Shown here piece after piece: positions 24,033-33,348 of a stretch of DNA of 45,783 bases. Numbering within the stretch: the first letter of the stretch is position 1; the number at the start of each line of letters is the position of its first letter. Source of the DNA: Candidatus Hydrogenedentota bacterium (GTDB lineage Bacteria > Hydrogenedentota > Hydrogenedentia > Hydrogenedentales > GCA-2746185); NCBI GenBank assembly GCA_947486375.1, contig CANKTP010000003.1, positions 1-45,783 on the forward strand, in the 5' to 3' direction. Position numbers and translations under genes: made by a program. Below the pieces are notes generated by a model. That model ran no database searches. It was not told where the DNA came from and saw nothing but the letters and a program-made list of their open reading frames with translations.

Positions 24033-24838
24033 GTTGCGCGTCCAGCAGCGTTCGAGTCCACTGTGTTGAGGCTTTCCTCATGAATACGCCCGTTCGTCGC
24101 GAGAAGACTCTTGTTCGCGCCGAATAGGTCGAGCGGCGAACCGTCCAGATGCGTCACGCGTCCGCCCGCTTCCTCGACGATCAACGCGGCCGCAGCATAG
24201 TCCCACGGCGCCAACGCCACGTGAAAATACCCGTCCATGTCTCCGGTCGCCACGGAACACAGGCCGACCACCGCGGCGCAATGGCAGCGTACCTGGCCCG
24301 CGCCCACGGCAAGCCGCGTGAACCGGGCCAATGTCTCCTCCCGGATGGCCGGATTCCCAAAATCGATCTCGACCCTCGCAAGTCCGAGGGCATCCACGGA
24401 GGATACGCTCAAGGGATTTCCATTCCGCGCGGCCCCTCGACCGCGTTCCGCGAGGAACACATCCCCCGTCATTGGCATGCCCACTCCCCCGGCCCGAACT
24501 TGTCCCCCCTCGGCAAAGGCTATCGATATCCCGAACGCGGGAAACAATCCCCGGACGAAATTTTGCGTGCCGTCGATGGGATCGAGAATCCAACACCGCC
24601 CCTTGGGATTCGCTGGCATCCCCGACATCCCCAGCTCCTCCCCCAAAATGTCGTCGCCCGGGAACGCCTCACCAATAAGCTTCGTCAATCGGCGCTGGAC
24701 TTCCTCATCCACCTCGGTCAACAAGTCATTCGCCTCGGACTTCGACCAAACGGAAACCTTGGAGCGGTCCGAATAGCGTTCGGCCACATACGGCATGAGG
24801 CGGGCAAGGGATTCACGAACTAGTTCGATTTCGTTCAT
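24029..24838 (-). CDS. Inositol-monophosphatase-family sugar phosphatase
   Basis: 269 residues. The metal-binding motifs are GEEL (Glu67-Glu68), LDPIDGTQNF (Asp86, Asp89) and APWDYAAAALIVEEAGG near residue 220, the hallmark of Mg2+-dependent, lithium-sensitive phosphatases (IMPase, FBPase IV, CysQ, histidinol phosphatase). The substrate is not fixed by sequence. Since the gene is translationally coupled to mtlD, mannitol-1-phosphate is an attractive candidate (inference). It is the first gene of a minus-strand operon continuing to mtlD, E2 and lpdA. Confidence 0.9.
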   Translation of the reverse strand: MNEIELVRESLARLMPYVAERYSDRSKVSVWSKSEANDLLTEVDEEVQRRLTKLIGEAFPGDDILGEELGMSGMPANPKGRCWILDPIDGTQNFVRGLFPAFGISIAFAEGGQVRAGGVGMPMTGDVFLAERGRGAARNGNPLSVSSVDALGLARVEIDFGNPAIREETLARFTRLAVGAGQVRCHCAAVVGLCSVATGDMDGYFHVALAPWDYAAAALIVEEAGGRVTHLDGSPLDLFGANKSLLATNGRIHEESLNTVDSNAAGRAT

Positions 24839-25179
24839 TGGATATCTTCTCGATGCGACAATGACAGTCTGGGCGCAGGATTATGGGTCAACTCCGTCCT
24901 GCTTGTCCATCCATCCCTCGAAATTTGGGATGTCCCCAATCCCCAAACTTCCCGGTCGGCCCAACGAAGGAATGGCCTGGTGCGATTGCTTCGTCCTCGA
25001 CGCGAAAAGCATGTCCTTGGAATGCAGCGAGATTCATAGGGCCACGCGCGGATATCCGGGTGTACGCGCGCTGACAGTTCGAATGCTCGACACCGTCCGT
25101 GACGATTCGCGGCCATGAGTTTGTCCCAATCTGCGCCCCCTGTTATTCTCTGCGCCTGAACCCCGGAGGAAACGTTATC
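24839..25179. other. 341-base divergent intergenic region
   Basis: This gap separates the minus-strand phosphatase operon from the plus-strand nucleotidyltransferase genes. Short open frames here show no coding character. The only element I can support is a promoter-like pair at 25120-25149 and the GGAGGA ribosome site at 25165-25170. No tRNA, riboswitch or repeat was recognised. Confidence 0.5.
25120..25149 (+). promoter_or_regulatory. Candidate promoter of the nucleotidyltransferase/kinase pair
   Basis: TTGTCC at 25120-25125 and TATTCT at 25144-25149 have an 18-base spacer. Transcription would begin about 25156, just before the ribosome site GGAGGA at 25165-25170. Confidence 0.4.
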
Positions 25180-26139
25180 GTGCATGTACGAAAGGCGGTC
25201 ATTTCCGCCGCAGGCAGGGGCGCCCGCCTCTATCCCTCGGCCGACACCGTGCAGAAGGCCATGCTCCCGGTAGTCGATCGGGATGGCCTCGCCAAACCCG
25301 TGATCCAAATCATCGCCGAGGAGGCGCTTGAAAGCGGTATCGAGGAAATCTGCATCGTCACCGCGCCGGGGGACGCGCAAGGCTACGAGCGGCAGTTCTC
25401 CGCGTTGCGCGAGAACCTGCTCCGGACCTACGAGGGCGCCGCGTGGGCGGAATCGGGCGCCCGTAGAATCGATGACCTCATCGGCCGGATACGTTTTGCG
25501 GAGCAGCGCGAGCCCCTCGGATACGGCCACGCGGTCGGGTGCGCGGAGGAATTCGTCGGTGGCGAGCCCTTTCTCCTCCTGCTCGGCGATCATCTCTATA
25601 TCTCGCACCTTTCGGGCCGCCGTTGCGCCCAGCAACTCATCGAGCTCGCCACGCGCCGGGAGTGCGCCGTGGCGGCCGTGCAATCGACCCGGGAACACTT
25701 GATCGGCCGGTACGGCACGCTCAGCGGCCGCCGGCTTCCGGATTCGGCGAACGCCTACCGCATCGAGGCAATCGTCGAGAAGCCCTCGGTAAGCCGCGCG
25801 GAGATCGAGCTCCAAACGCCGGGCTTGCGCGTGGGTCATTACTTGTGTTTCTTTGGCATGCATGTCCTGACCCCGGCGATATTCGGGCTCATTCGCGAGT
25901 CCGTCCCGTCGCAGCCGGGCGAAATTCATCTCACCCCGGCGTTGCAGGAACTCGCGCGCCGCGAAACCTACCTCGCCCTCGAGATCGAGGGCACACGGTA
26001 CGACATTCGCGGGAAATTCGGTTTGTTGCAGGCGCAAATCGCGTTCGCCATGTCCGGAAGCGATCGGGATCATCTTCTCACGACAGTCGTGGATACCCTG
26101 GCCGAATCGGCGGCGCGCGGCCAGGGGCCGGCACGCTGA
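25180..26139 (+). CDS. GalU-like UTP-glucose-1-phosphate uridylyltransferase family nucleotidyltransferase
   Basis: 319 residues with a GTG start fixed by GGAGGA 9 bases upstream. The nucleotide-binding loop is AAGRGARLYP (10-19), with the catalytic lysine in QKAMLPV (Lys27). Further GalU-type segments are FLLLLGDHLY (metal Asp), GRYGTLSG, IEAIVEKP and GHYLCFFGMHVLTP. The enzyme joins UTP (or dTTP) and a sugar-1-phosphate to give an NDP-sugar and pyrophosphate in the cytoplasm. It differs from standard GalU in detail, for example QKAMLP in place of the usual PKEMLP, so the sugar is uncertain. The next gene, one base on, is a sugar kinase/pyrophosphorylase fusion, implying a shared nucleotide-sugar pathway. 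Confidence 0.85.
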   Translation: MHVRKAVISAAGRGARLYPSADTVQKAMLPVVDRDGLAKPVIQIIAEEALESGIEEICIVTAPGDAQGYERQFSALRENLLRTYEGAAWAESGARRIDDLIGRIRFAEQREPLGYGHAVGCAEEFVGGEPFLLLLGDHLYISHLSGRRCAQQLIELATRRECAVAAVQSTREHLIGRYGTLSGRRLPDSANAYRIEAIVEKPSVSRAEIELQTPGLRVGHYLCFFGMHVLTPAIFGLIRESVPSQPGEIHLTPALQELARRETYLALEIEGTRYDIRGKFGLLQAQIAFAMSGSDRDHLLTTVVDTLAESAARGQGPAR

Positions 26140-26140
26140 C

Positions 26141-29100
26141 GTGAATCCCTTCATCGAGACGATCCTCGCGGAAACCGCCCCAAGGCGCGACCGGTCGTTC
26201 GAGTCACTCTGTGCGGGCCGCTCCCACGCCGATTTGCTCCGATGCGCCGGAGAGCTGGAATCGTTCCGCCAGACAGCCGGGAACCTCTATCATCGCGTTC
26301 GCGCGATCGTGTTCCTATACGCCATTCACCGTTTCCGGGTCTCCGACGACGGGGCCATACCACCCACCGGGACCATCCCGCTCTCCGCCCATGCCGACTT
26401 CCAGAACCGTCGTTACGAGGAAGCGCTTAGCACGCTCAACGGCGCGCTTGCTCGATCCGAGGTCAATGGGGCCCTATCCTCCGGCTTGGCGGCCTGTTAC
26501 CACGCCCTTGCATTCCAGACCCTCGCCGACCAAGTCCGGCGCAGCGTCCGCTCGAGCCGGGGAAACCAGTGGACCTTCCGCGTGGGTCACCCCGACGATC
26601 ATCCGCTTCGCGTTCGTCCCGAGATGCTTTCGCGCCCCGGCGGCTCGCTCCTCTACCCCGTCCTGCGCGAGCTGACACCCGTCCGCCTCGACCTCACGCA
26701 TTGCGCCTGGTCCGATATTTTCTTCCTCGGCATGGACCAGCCGGAGGGAGCGCGCGTTGTCAACATCTCCGTTGACCTTGGCGTACAAGGACGCGATTCC
26801 GAGGTGCGCCCGCCAGTGGAAAGTTACGTGCGCGTCATCGAGGAACCCGTCCTCCGCCTGACGAGCATCGATCTGAACGGCACAAAAGACATCGCCTCGC
26901 TGGACGAGTTGTTCAACTTCGGCAACGATCACCTCGGCCTGCTGAAGGCCGGCGTCATCGCGTCGGGCCTTGTCCCGCCCTCCTTCGAGGGAACCAACCA
27001 TTCCATCGCCCGCATCTTGGAAAACACCGTCGGCAGGGGAATGGGAATCGAGCTGGTCACCAAGGTCAACGACATCCCCAAAGGCTCGCGCCTTGCCGTC
27101 TCGACGAATCTCCTCGCCTCGATCATCGCCGCGCTCATGCGGGCCACGGGCCAGACCCGGGCCATCGAGGGTCCCTTGGAGGAGGATGAACGCCGGCTTA
27201 CCGCGTCGCGCGCCATCCTCGGCGAATGGCTCGGCGGTAGCGGCGGGGGCTGGCAGGATTCCGGCGGCGTGTGGCCCGGCATCAAGGCCATCGAGGGGGC
27301 GTTGGCGGCCGAGGGCGATCCCGAGTACGGCGTCAGCCGGGGCGCGTTGCTCCCGTCGCATCGGGTGCTTCAGGGCCCGGACCTCCATCCCGAGATCGCG
27401 GAACGATTGGCGGCGTCGCTCGTGCTCATCCACGGGGGCATGGCGCAAAATGTCGGCCCGATTCTCGAGATGGTGACCGAGAAGTATCTCCTGCGTAGCG
27501 AAAACGAGCGCCGCGCCCGGGGCGAAGTCCAGGCAATCTTCGCGGGCATCCTCGTCGCCTTGCGCGAGGGTGACATGCGCGCCCTCGGGGAACGCACCAC
27601 GGCAAATTGGAACGGACCGCTCAAGCAAATCGTCCCGTGGGTCACCAACGAATTCACCGAGGCCATCATCGCCGCGGGACAACGGCGGCTCGGCAAGGAT
27701 TTCTGGGGCTTCCTCATGCTCGGGGGCATGTCTGGCGGCGGCATGGCCATGATTGTCAATCCAGCCCGCCGGGACGAATTCGTCGCCTCGATCCGCGAAA
27801 TCATGGCGGCCGAAAAGGCCCGGCTCGAGTACGCCCTGCCCTTTGCGATGGACCCCGTCGTGTACGACTTTGCCATCAACCGGTTCGGTACGAGGGCCGA
27901 CTTGTTGCGCGATAGGGAAGCGCTTATGCCGGGCCGATACTATGCGCTTCATCTGCCCGTGCTCGTTCGCACCGGCGCGGAGGCCCTTCCCTATGGCCGC
28001 CGGGCCGAATTGGATTATTTCGCCTCGGAACGCGCCAATCCGCAAGAGACGTCGGCCTTGTTCCCCAGCGTGATATCGAACTTGTTCAACGTGGGCCGCT
28101 CTGCGTTGCGCGACGAACGGCGGGCTTGGGACGACGACGCCCGCCGCATGATGGACGAAAACGGGTTCGATCCTGTGCAACACGATCGTATGCGCGGCGA
28201 CCTCGTAAGCGGTCGTATCGGCCTTGCGCGAAATCGATTGCCGATCAGCACGCTGATCGAGGACGTCCAGGACGGCGACATGCGCCAGTTGGCCGAATGC
28301 GCCCCCGATGCCGCCGCAGGCCAGCGCGCCTTGCACGAAGGCCGCGTCGCTGTCCTGACGCTTGCGGGAGGGGTCGGCAGCCGTTGGACCTCGGGCTCGG
28401 GGGTTATCAAGGCGCTGAATCCCTTCCTCTGGACGCACGGACGGCATCGTAGTTTCCTCGAACTACACTTGGCGAAGTCTCGCAAGTCCGGCCAGGCTTT
28501 CGGCACCCCCCTTCCCCACGCCATCTCGACCAGCTTTCTCACGCATGCCCCCACGGCCTTGGCCCTCGAATCCTCACCCGATCATGGCTACGCCGGTCCC
28601 CTGTATCTCTCTCCGGGCCGCTCGATTTCTCACCGCCTTGTCCCGATGCGGAGGGATTTGGTCTTCCTGTGGGAAGAAATGGCGCAGGAAATGCTCGACG
28701 CCCAACGTCAAAAGGTGCGCGATGGCGTCCGGGCGTCGCTGACGCGCTGGGCCGGGGAGGCCGGCGAAGGGACAAACTACACGGACAATGTCGCCCTGCA
28801 ACGATTTAACCCGCCCGGGCACTGGTACGAAGTCCCGAATCTCCTTCGAAATGGCGTGCTCAAGCGAATGCTCGCCGACCGGCCGCAGCTCGATACGCTC
28901 ATGGTGCATAACGTCGACACCTTGGGGGCGAACGTGGATCCGGCGGCCTATGGCGCGCACTTGGCCTCGGGCGATGCGTTAACCTTCGAAGTCGTGCCGC
29001 GCCGCTTCGACGATCATGGCGGCGGCATTGCCCGGGTCGATGGCCGGGTACGGCTGCTCGAGGGGCTCGCCCAGCCGCGCGAGGAAGACGAACTCGCGTT

Positions 29101-29470
29101 GCGCTATTACAATTCCCTCACCACCTGGGTTAGCATCGATGGGCTATTGGCCGCATTCGAGCTCCGCCGCGAAGACTTGGGCAACCCCGTGCGCGTCGAC
29201 GAGGCAGTCCGGCGCATGGCGGCACGCATGCCAACGTACCTCACGATCAAGGAAGTAAAGCGGCGCTGGGGACATGGCCAAGAGGACATATTCCCTGTCG
29301 CCCAATTCGAGAAACTCTGGGGCGACATGACGGCTTTGCCCGATCTCAAGTGCGGGTTTCTCTCGGTCCCGCGCCAGCGGGGACGGCAACTCAAAGGCCC
29401 CGAACAACTCGATCCCTGGGCGAACGATGGGGGCAAGGAATACTTGGAATCCCTGTGCCAGTTTGATTGA
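26141..29470 (+). CDS. Fused GHMP sugar kinase and UDP-sugar pyrophosphorylase-type nucleotidyltransferase
   Basis: 1109 residues, GTG start one base after the previous stop. Residues ~1-175 are helical and unrecognised. Residues ~176-590 form a GHMP kinase like the fucokinase half of FKP: VRLDLTHCAWSD (181-192), the ATP loop region PKGSRLAVSTNLLASIIAAL (313-332), GGSGGGWQDSGG (365-376) and LGGMSGGGMAMIV (527-539). Residues ~730-1109 form a UDPGP-family pyrophosphorylase: LTLAGGVGSRW (739-749), Lys757 in VIKALNP, and MVHNVDTLGANVDP. The enzyme may phosphorylate a free sugar at C1 and then make the NDP-sugar. FKP has the reverse domain order (pyrophosphorylase first). The sugar is unknown. Confidence 0.8.
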   Translation: MNPFIETILAETAPRRDRSFESLCAGRSHADLLRCAGELESFRQTAGNLYHRVRAIVFLYAIHRFRVSDDGAIPPTGTIPLSAHADFQNRRYEEALSTLNGALARSEVNGALSSGLAACYHALAFQTLADQVRRSVRSSRGNQWTFRVGHPDDHPLRVRPEMLSRPGGSLLYPVLRELTPVRLDLTHCAWSDIFFLGMDQPEGARVVNISVDLGVQGRDSEVRPPVESYVRVIEEPVLRLTSIDLNGTKDIASLDELFNFGNDHLGLLKAGVIASGLVPPSFEGTNHSIARILENTVGRGMGIELVTKVNDIPKGSRLAVSTNLLASIIAALMRATGQTRAIEGPLEEDERRLTASRAILGEWLGGSGGGWQDSGGVWPGIKAIEGALAAEGDPEYGVSRGALLPSHRVLQGPDLHPEIAERLAASLVLIHGGMAQNVGPILEMVTEKYLLRSENERRARGEVQAIFAGILVALREGDMRALGERTTANWNGPLKQIVPWVTNEFTEAIIAAGQRRLGKDFWGFLMLGGMSGGGMAMIVNPARRDEFVASIREIMAAEKARLEYALPFAMDPVVYDFAINRFGTRADLLRDREALMPGRYYALHLPVLVRTGAEALPYGRRAELDYFASERANPQETSALFPSVISNLFNVGRSALRDERRAWDDDARRMMDENGFDPVQHDRMRGDLVSGRIGLARNRLPISTLIEDVQDGDMRQLAECAPDAAAGQRALHEGRVAVLTLAGGVGSRWTSGSGVIKALNPFLWTHGRHRSFLELHLAKSRKSGQAFGTPLPHAISTSFLTHAPTALALESSPDHGYAGPLYLSPGRSISHRLVPMRRDLVFLWEEMAQEMLDAQRQKVRDGVRASLTRWAGEAGEGTNYTDNVALQRFNPPGHWYEVPNLLRNGVLKRMLADRPQLDTLMVHNVDTLGANVDPAAYGAHLASGDALTFEVVPRRFDDHGGGIARVDGRVRLLEGLAQPREEDELALRYYNSLTTWVSIDGLLAAFELRREDLGNPVRVDEAVRRMAARMPTYLTIKEVKRRWGHGQEDIFPVAQFEKLWGDMTALPDLKCGFLSVPRQRGRQLKGPEQLDPWANDGGKEYLESLCQFD

Positions 29471-29520
29471 ACCAGGCGCCGCAATTCGCTTCGCGCCGGC
29501 CCGGCCGGCCCGACATTCGG

Positions 29521-32061
29521 TTAGCGCAGCGCGACCGCCTCGCCACGGCGCAAGGTAAGAATCCGCCCGTCTGCGCTCGAAAGGGTCACGGTGCGCAACT
29601 CCGGATTATGTTGAGACAATGTCCATCCGGGCCGTAGGTCTTCCCCGATGGTCAATGTGGAACGTTGTTCGGCGCCCGCCGGAGTACGCACGGCCAGGGT
29701 AAAGAGTGTCGCGCCGCTGTTGTCGGTGAGAATCCCCTTTAGTTCCACTTCATCGTACGTTCCGCCTTCGCCCTGGGATTTCCCGGGGGAATCGAGCGGC
29801 GGTGGCTCCCGCGTAGCCCCGGCGACTTGCGTCTCGCCCGGTTCCGCGCCAGTGGGCGCGTTGGCGATTTCAGGGCTTGTTACCGGGCGCGACGCGACCG
29901 TGAATGTGGACTCCTCGGCGTCGCCTTGGCTGGATTGTGCGATGACCCGGTACTCGCCTTCCGGCAGGAGCAATTCGAACGAAACGTCTTGGCCGGGCTT
30001 GACGGCCGCAATCTGGCCGTAGGCATTCTCTCGGATTCCCGGCCACTCGACTGGGAGCCATGAATTCGCGCCGGCCTTTTTCTCCAAGAGAAACGTGTAC
30101 GCCGCGCGGGCTTCGGAATTGCGACCGACGAGCAAGGCCGCGCGATGCCCCTCATTCCGCGCGCTGACAGTCCAATGCTGTGCGGACAGGGGAACGCCAG
30201 GCCCGGGGAGGGACGCGAAATCCCCCGCAAGGGTCCGAATTGTCAGGGTAGGCGCAAAGAATCCGGCGCCGTCCGTAAGAATCAGAAAGATACCCAAGGC
30301 CGACGCGGTCCCAATGGCCAACGGCCATCGCTTGGGTCCTTCGCTCGATAGGACGGCCATCACGGCCGATGCCGCGATAAGCAGGTTTCCGGCGATTAGC
30401 AGTAACATGCCGGGGCGGAGCGCCCACATCGAACCGGATCGAAAGCGCGCGGACATCGGGTCCACATCGAAAGCGGTCTGATGAAGCATCCAAGCGCCGA
30501 GTAGCGTGGCAATGCCCCACAGGACGGAGATGAGGGCCCCGCGGAGGAATCCATTCGACAGCCCTGCGGCCAGGGACACCATTGCGCCCAATAGGATCGG
30601 ACCGAGGAATGCCCAGCGCGCGGAAATCGAATTGTCGGGAAACTCGAAAAACGCCGAAACAAGGGATAGCCCATTCATGGCTGGAAGAAAGACCCCTATC
30701 GCCAAGAGAAGCGACGCGCCCCAAGCGATCCATTGATCCGGGCCGTTTTTCGAATTCATCGGCCGGAGCGCAAGCCTGGCTAGGAAAGTCCCCTTGGCAT
30801 GAGGAACGTCCTGGGCCGAACGGGCCCGTACGGCGCCCCCGGCGACGGCGCGCGCCTTGACCGCATCGACCTTGGCTCGCACATATTGACGTTCCAGGGC
30901 GTCGTATTTGACGCGATCGATCTCGCCAATCTGGAGACGACCGCGCAAAAGGTCGAGCTGGGCCTCGGCGGAGTCCGCGTCGGATTGACAATCGCCTTGG
31001 AGCTGGAGAAGCCGGTCGCGGCAGAACGCCGCCGTGGCCTCCGCGATGATGCGTTCGGCCTTGCAATCGGCCTTGGCCTCGCCCAATGCCCGGCCCTCCT
31101 TGGGCTCCCCGGCCTCCATCTTGGCGATCTCGAGAAGCTTGCGCCCGGCCTGGGCACGGCGGTGCAAGGCATCTCGCAAGGCGTTTGCGTGAATGTTCAG
31201 GAGCGGATCGGTCTCCTCGGGATCGGAGGGAACCGAGACGGTAAAGCCGTCAATCGGGACACTATCGATGGGAACCTCGATGTATCCTCCCGCCAGGTGG
31301 GGATTGGAGGTGGCCAGCCACCCGCGGAGGTTGTGCTGGCGGCGCTCAAGACGGTCGCGCCGGCGGCGCAGCCGGTCTATCGTGTCGCGGTACCGGTCGA
31401 AGGAAACTTCCCCTACCCGGGCCTCGAGTCCCGTCTGGACGATTTTCTCGTGCGTGCTGGCAAGCTCGATGGCGACTTCCATGAGCACCTGCCGCAATTG
31501 CTCGTCGAGGTCGACGCGCACTCGCTTGAGATCCAAAAGGCGCCGCCGCAGGTGAGCCCTCTGTTGCCCGGAGGCATCGCCCTCCTCGTTCAATGCGGCC
31601 AACTGCCGCTCCATCTTATGGCGCACGCTGCACAGGTTGCGAAGCGGCTCGAAGGTGTCAAGCGGGACCGTATTTACCCGTTCCGACGATTCCCCCAGCG
31701 AGATTACCTTTCGTCCCGCTTTGGCCGATGCCACCACTCGCTGTTCCGCCGCCCCGACACGCCCGGATTTCGGACTCCTCGCGACCGGCGCCACCGCGGG
31801 CGTGGGAGGGGTTTCGTCTGTAGGAGTTGACTCCTCTTCGACCGTAGCAGCCGACTTGCGACCGGGTTTTCGCAAGAATTCCGGATGATCCCGGAGGTAG
31901 ATATCGATGACATCCTCCCCGATTTCATCGCGACGGGGAATGCGGATTTTCTGGCGGCAGGCCACGCACTTGCCAGGCAGCCCGAACATCTTCACGGACA
32001 CTTTCATCTTTTGTCCGCAGATGCAGTATATCCGTAAATGCGAACGCTCGCCTTCGGGCAT
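29521..32061 (-). CDS. Zinc-ribbon, coiled-coil multi-pass membrane protein of unknown function
   Basis: 846 residues. A cytoplasmic zinc ribbon is at the N-terminus (CICGQKMKV...GKCVACRQ; Cys13, 15, 32, 35), the type seen in planctomycete-like proteins. A Ser/Pro-rich linker follows. Next are two charged, probably coiled-coil regions (~150-260 and ~295-410) and about five membrane helices between ~440 and 640 (SLLLAIGVFLPAMNGLSLV, MLLLIAGNLLIAASAVMAVL and others). The C-terminal ~200 residues contain a beta-rich domain (YTFLLEKKAGANSWLPVEW, GEYRVIAQSSQGDAEESTFT) and a short PilP/GspC-like end (GILTDNSGATLFTLAVRT). I do not know its role. It is convergent with the fusion gene across 50 bases containing a GC-rich inverted repeat (29495-29509) without a T-run. 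Confidence 0.7.
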   Translation of the reverse strand: MPEGERSHLRIYCICGQKMKVSVKMFGLPGKCVACRQKIRIPRRDEIGEDVIDIYLRDHPEFLRKPGRKSAATVEEESTPTDETPPTPAVAPVARSPKSGRVGAAEQRVVASAKAGRKVISLGESSERVNTVPLDTFEPLRNLCSVRHKMERQLAALNEEGDASGQQRAHLRRRLLDLKRVRVDLDEQLRQVLMEVAIELASTHEKIVQTGLEARVGEVSFDRYRDTIDRLRRRRDRLERRQHNLRGWLATSNPHLAGGYIEVPIDSVPIDGFTVSVPSDPEETDPLLNIHANALRDALHRRAQAGRKLLEIAKMEAGEPKEGRALGEAKADCKAERIIAEATAAFCRDRLLQLQGDCQSDADSAEAQLDLLRGRLQIGEIDRVKYDALERQYVRAKVDAVKARAVAGGAVRARSAQDVPHAKGTFLARLALRPMNSKNGPDQWIAWGASLLLAIGVFLPAMNGLSLVSAFFEFPDNSISARWAFLGPILLGAMVSLAAGLSNGFLRGALISVLWGIATLLGAWMLHQTAFDVDPMSARFRSGSMWALRPGMLLLIAGNLLIAASAVMAVLSSEGPKRWPLAIGTASALGIFLILTDGAGFFAPTLTIRTLAGDFASLPGPGVPLSAQHWTVSARNEGHRAALLVGRNSEARAAYTFLLEKKAGANSWLPVEWPGIRENAYGQIAAVKPGQDVSFELLLPEGEYRVIAQSSQGDAEESTFTVASRPVTSPEIANAPTGAEPGETQVAGATREPPPLDSPGKSQGEGGTYDEVELKGILTDNSGATLFTLAVRTPAGAEQRSTLTIGEDLRPGWTLSQHNPELRTVTLSSADGRILTLRRGEAVALR

Positions 32062-32245
32062 AAAAACCGTTTCCTCCCCGACGAAGCACCCTGACGGCGC
32101 CCCTTACCTAAGGTGGCCCGGAAGGGACACTTAAGGCTGCTATCTTACTCTCGCACATGCCGCGCGACTTTGCAAATCGGCACAGTTGCTTCCCCCCCAA
32201 CTTTCCACGGACAATACCGATCCTGCATCAACTGGAGATGTTACT

Positions 32246-33346
32246 GTGCGCGTATGCGACGTGATGGCCGTGATGGACAAGTGGGCACCGCCGGAGTTGG
32301 CGTATTCGTGGGACCGGTGCGGCCTTCACGCGGGCCGTCCGGATCAGGAAGTCCGAAAGGTGCTCACCTGCCTGACCGTGACGAAGGCCGCCTTGGCCGC
32401 GGCAAGGAAGGGGCGGGCGGAAATGATTGTGGCGCACCACCCGCTGATTTGGGACCCGTTGAAGACACTGCGCGAGGACAATGAAGAGGCGATGCTTTGC
32501 CTGGATGTGGCGCGGGCGGGGATCGCGTGTTATGCGGCGCATACGAACCTCGATGTGGTTCCGGGCGGCGTGAACCACGTTCTTGCCGGGCGGCTGGGGT
32601 TGACAAACCTTTCGTCGTTGATCCGGGTTCCCCACGCCCAATTGACAAAGCTGGTCGCCTTTGTACCCGGTACGCATTTGGCGGCGGTGCGTGAGGCCGT
32701 GTGCGCGGCGGGCGCGGGAACGATCGGGGACTACACGCATTGCAGTTTCAGCGCGCCGGGCATTGGAACGTTTATGCCGGGGGCCGGAACGGCGCCTTTC
32801 AGCGGCCGGACGCACGTCGTGAACGAAGAACCCGAGCAGCGTTTCGAGACGCTGGTGCCGAAGGCGCGATTGGCGCATGTCCTTGCCGCGTTGTGCGCGT
32901 CGCATCCTTACGAGGAAGTGGCCTACGACGTCGTCCCGTTGGCGAACCCCGACAAAATGGTTTCCCTGGGGCTCCGTGGAGACCTCGCGAAGCCGGTCAA
33001 GCTTGACGCCTTCGCGGCGGCGGTGCGAAATTCGCTCGACATCAGGCATGTCCGCGTCACGGGGGATCCAAGACGTTCGGTGAGGCACGTCGCCGTGATG
33101 GGGGGCGCGGGAGGCGGCAGCACCGGGGAAATTCCCGGCGATGTGGATGTTTACGTAACCGGGGATGTGAAATACCACGAGGCAATCACTGCGAACGAAC
33201 GCGGACTCGCCGTGATAGACGCGGGACATCATGGCACGGAAAAATGGATAGCGCCCGCAATAGCCGACTACGTGAGGACCCATTGCAGGGGAATCAAGGC
33301 GAGCGCCTACATGGAGCCGGACCCCTTTCGCGTGGTGACGGGGTGA
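32246..33346 (+). CDS. Nif3-like dinuclear metal centre protein (with CutA/PII-like insert)
   Basis: 366 residues. The metal-site pieces are SWDRCGLHAG, IVAHHPLIW, AAHTNLDVVPGG and, near the end, VIDAGHHGTEK, which together ligate two metal ions. A middle insert (~130-235; LVAFVPGTHLAAVREAVCAAG ... SHPYEEVAYDVVP) matches the YqfO-type PII/CutA-like domain. The family is widespread and sometimes called GTP cyclohydrolase 1 type 2, though the activity is doubtful; NIF3 proteins may act in metal or iron-sulfur handling. The GTG start at 32246 has GGAGA 7 bases upstream. The divergent gap 32062-32245 holds no other feature I can support. It is followed 2 bases later by tsaE. Confidence 0.9.
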   Translation: MRVCDVMAVMDKWAPPELAYSWDRCGLHAGRPDQEVRKVLTCLTVTKAALAAARKGRAEMIVAHHPLIWDPLKTLREDNEEAMLCLDVARAGIACYAAHTNLDVVPGGVNHVLAGRLGLTNLSSLIRVPHAQLTKLVAFVPGTHLAAVREAVCAAGAGTIGDYTHCSFSAPGIGTFMPGAGTAPFSGRTHVVNEEPEQRFETLVPKARLAHVLAALCASHPYEEVAYDVVPLANPDKMVSLGLRGDLAKPVKLDAFAAAVRNSLDIRHVRVTGDPRRSVRHVAVMGGAGGGSTGEIPGDVDVYVTGDVKYHEAITANERGLAVIDAGHHGTEKWIAPAIADYVRTHCRGIKASAYMEPDPFRVVTG

Positions 33347-33348
33347 AC

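Noticed and set aside
24835-26154. 439-residue minus-strand open frame spanning the intergenic region and the GalU-like gene
   Set aside because: No homology-like motifs; the plus-strand gene carries clear catalytic motifs and a ribosome site.
26474-28447. 657-residue minus-strand open frame
   Set aside because: It is antisense to the kinase/pyrophosphorylase fusion, with biased composition and no motif.
29495-29509. Bidirectional terminator between the convergent genes
   Set aside because: The GC-rich inverted repeat (GCCGG/CCGGC) has no T-run on either side; it may still pause polymerase, but I cannot support a call.
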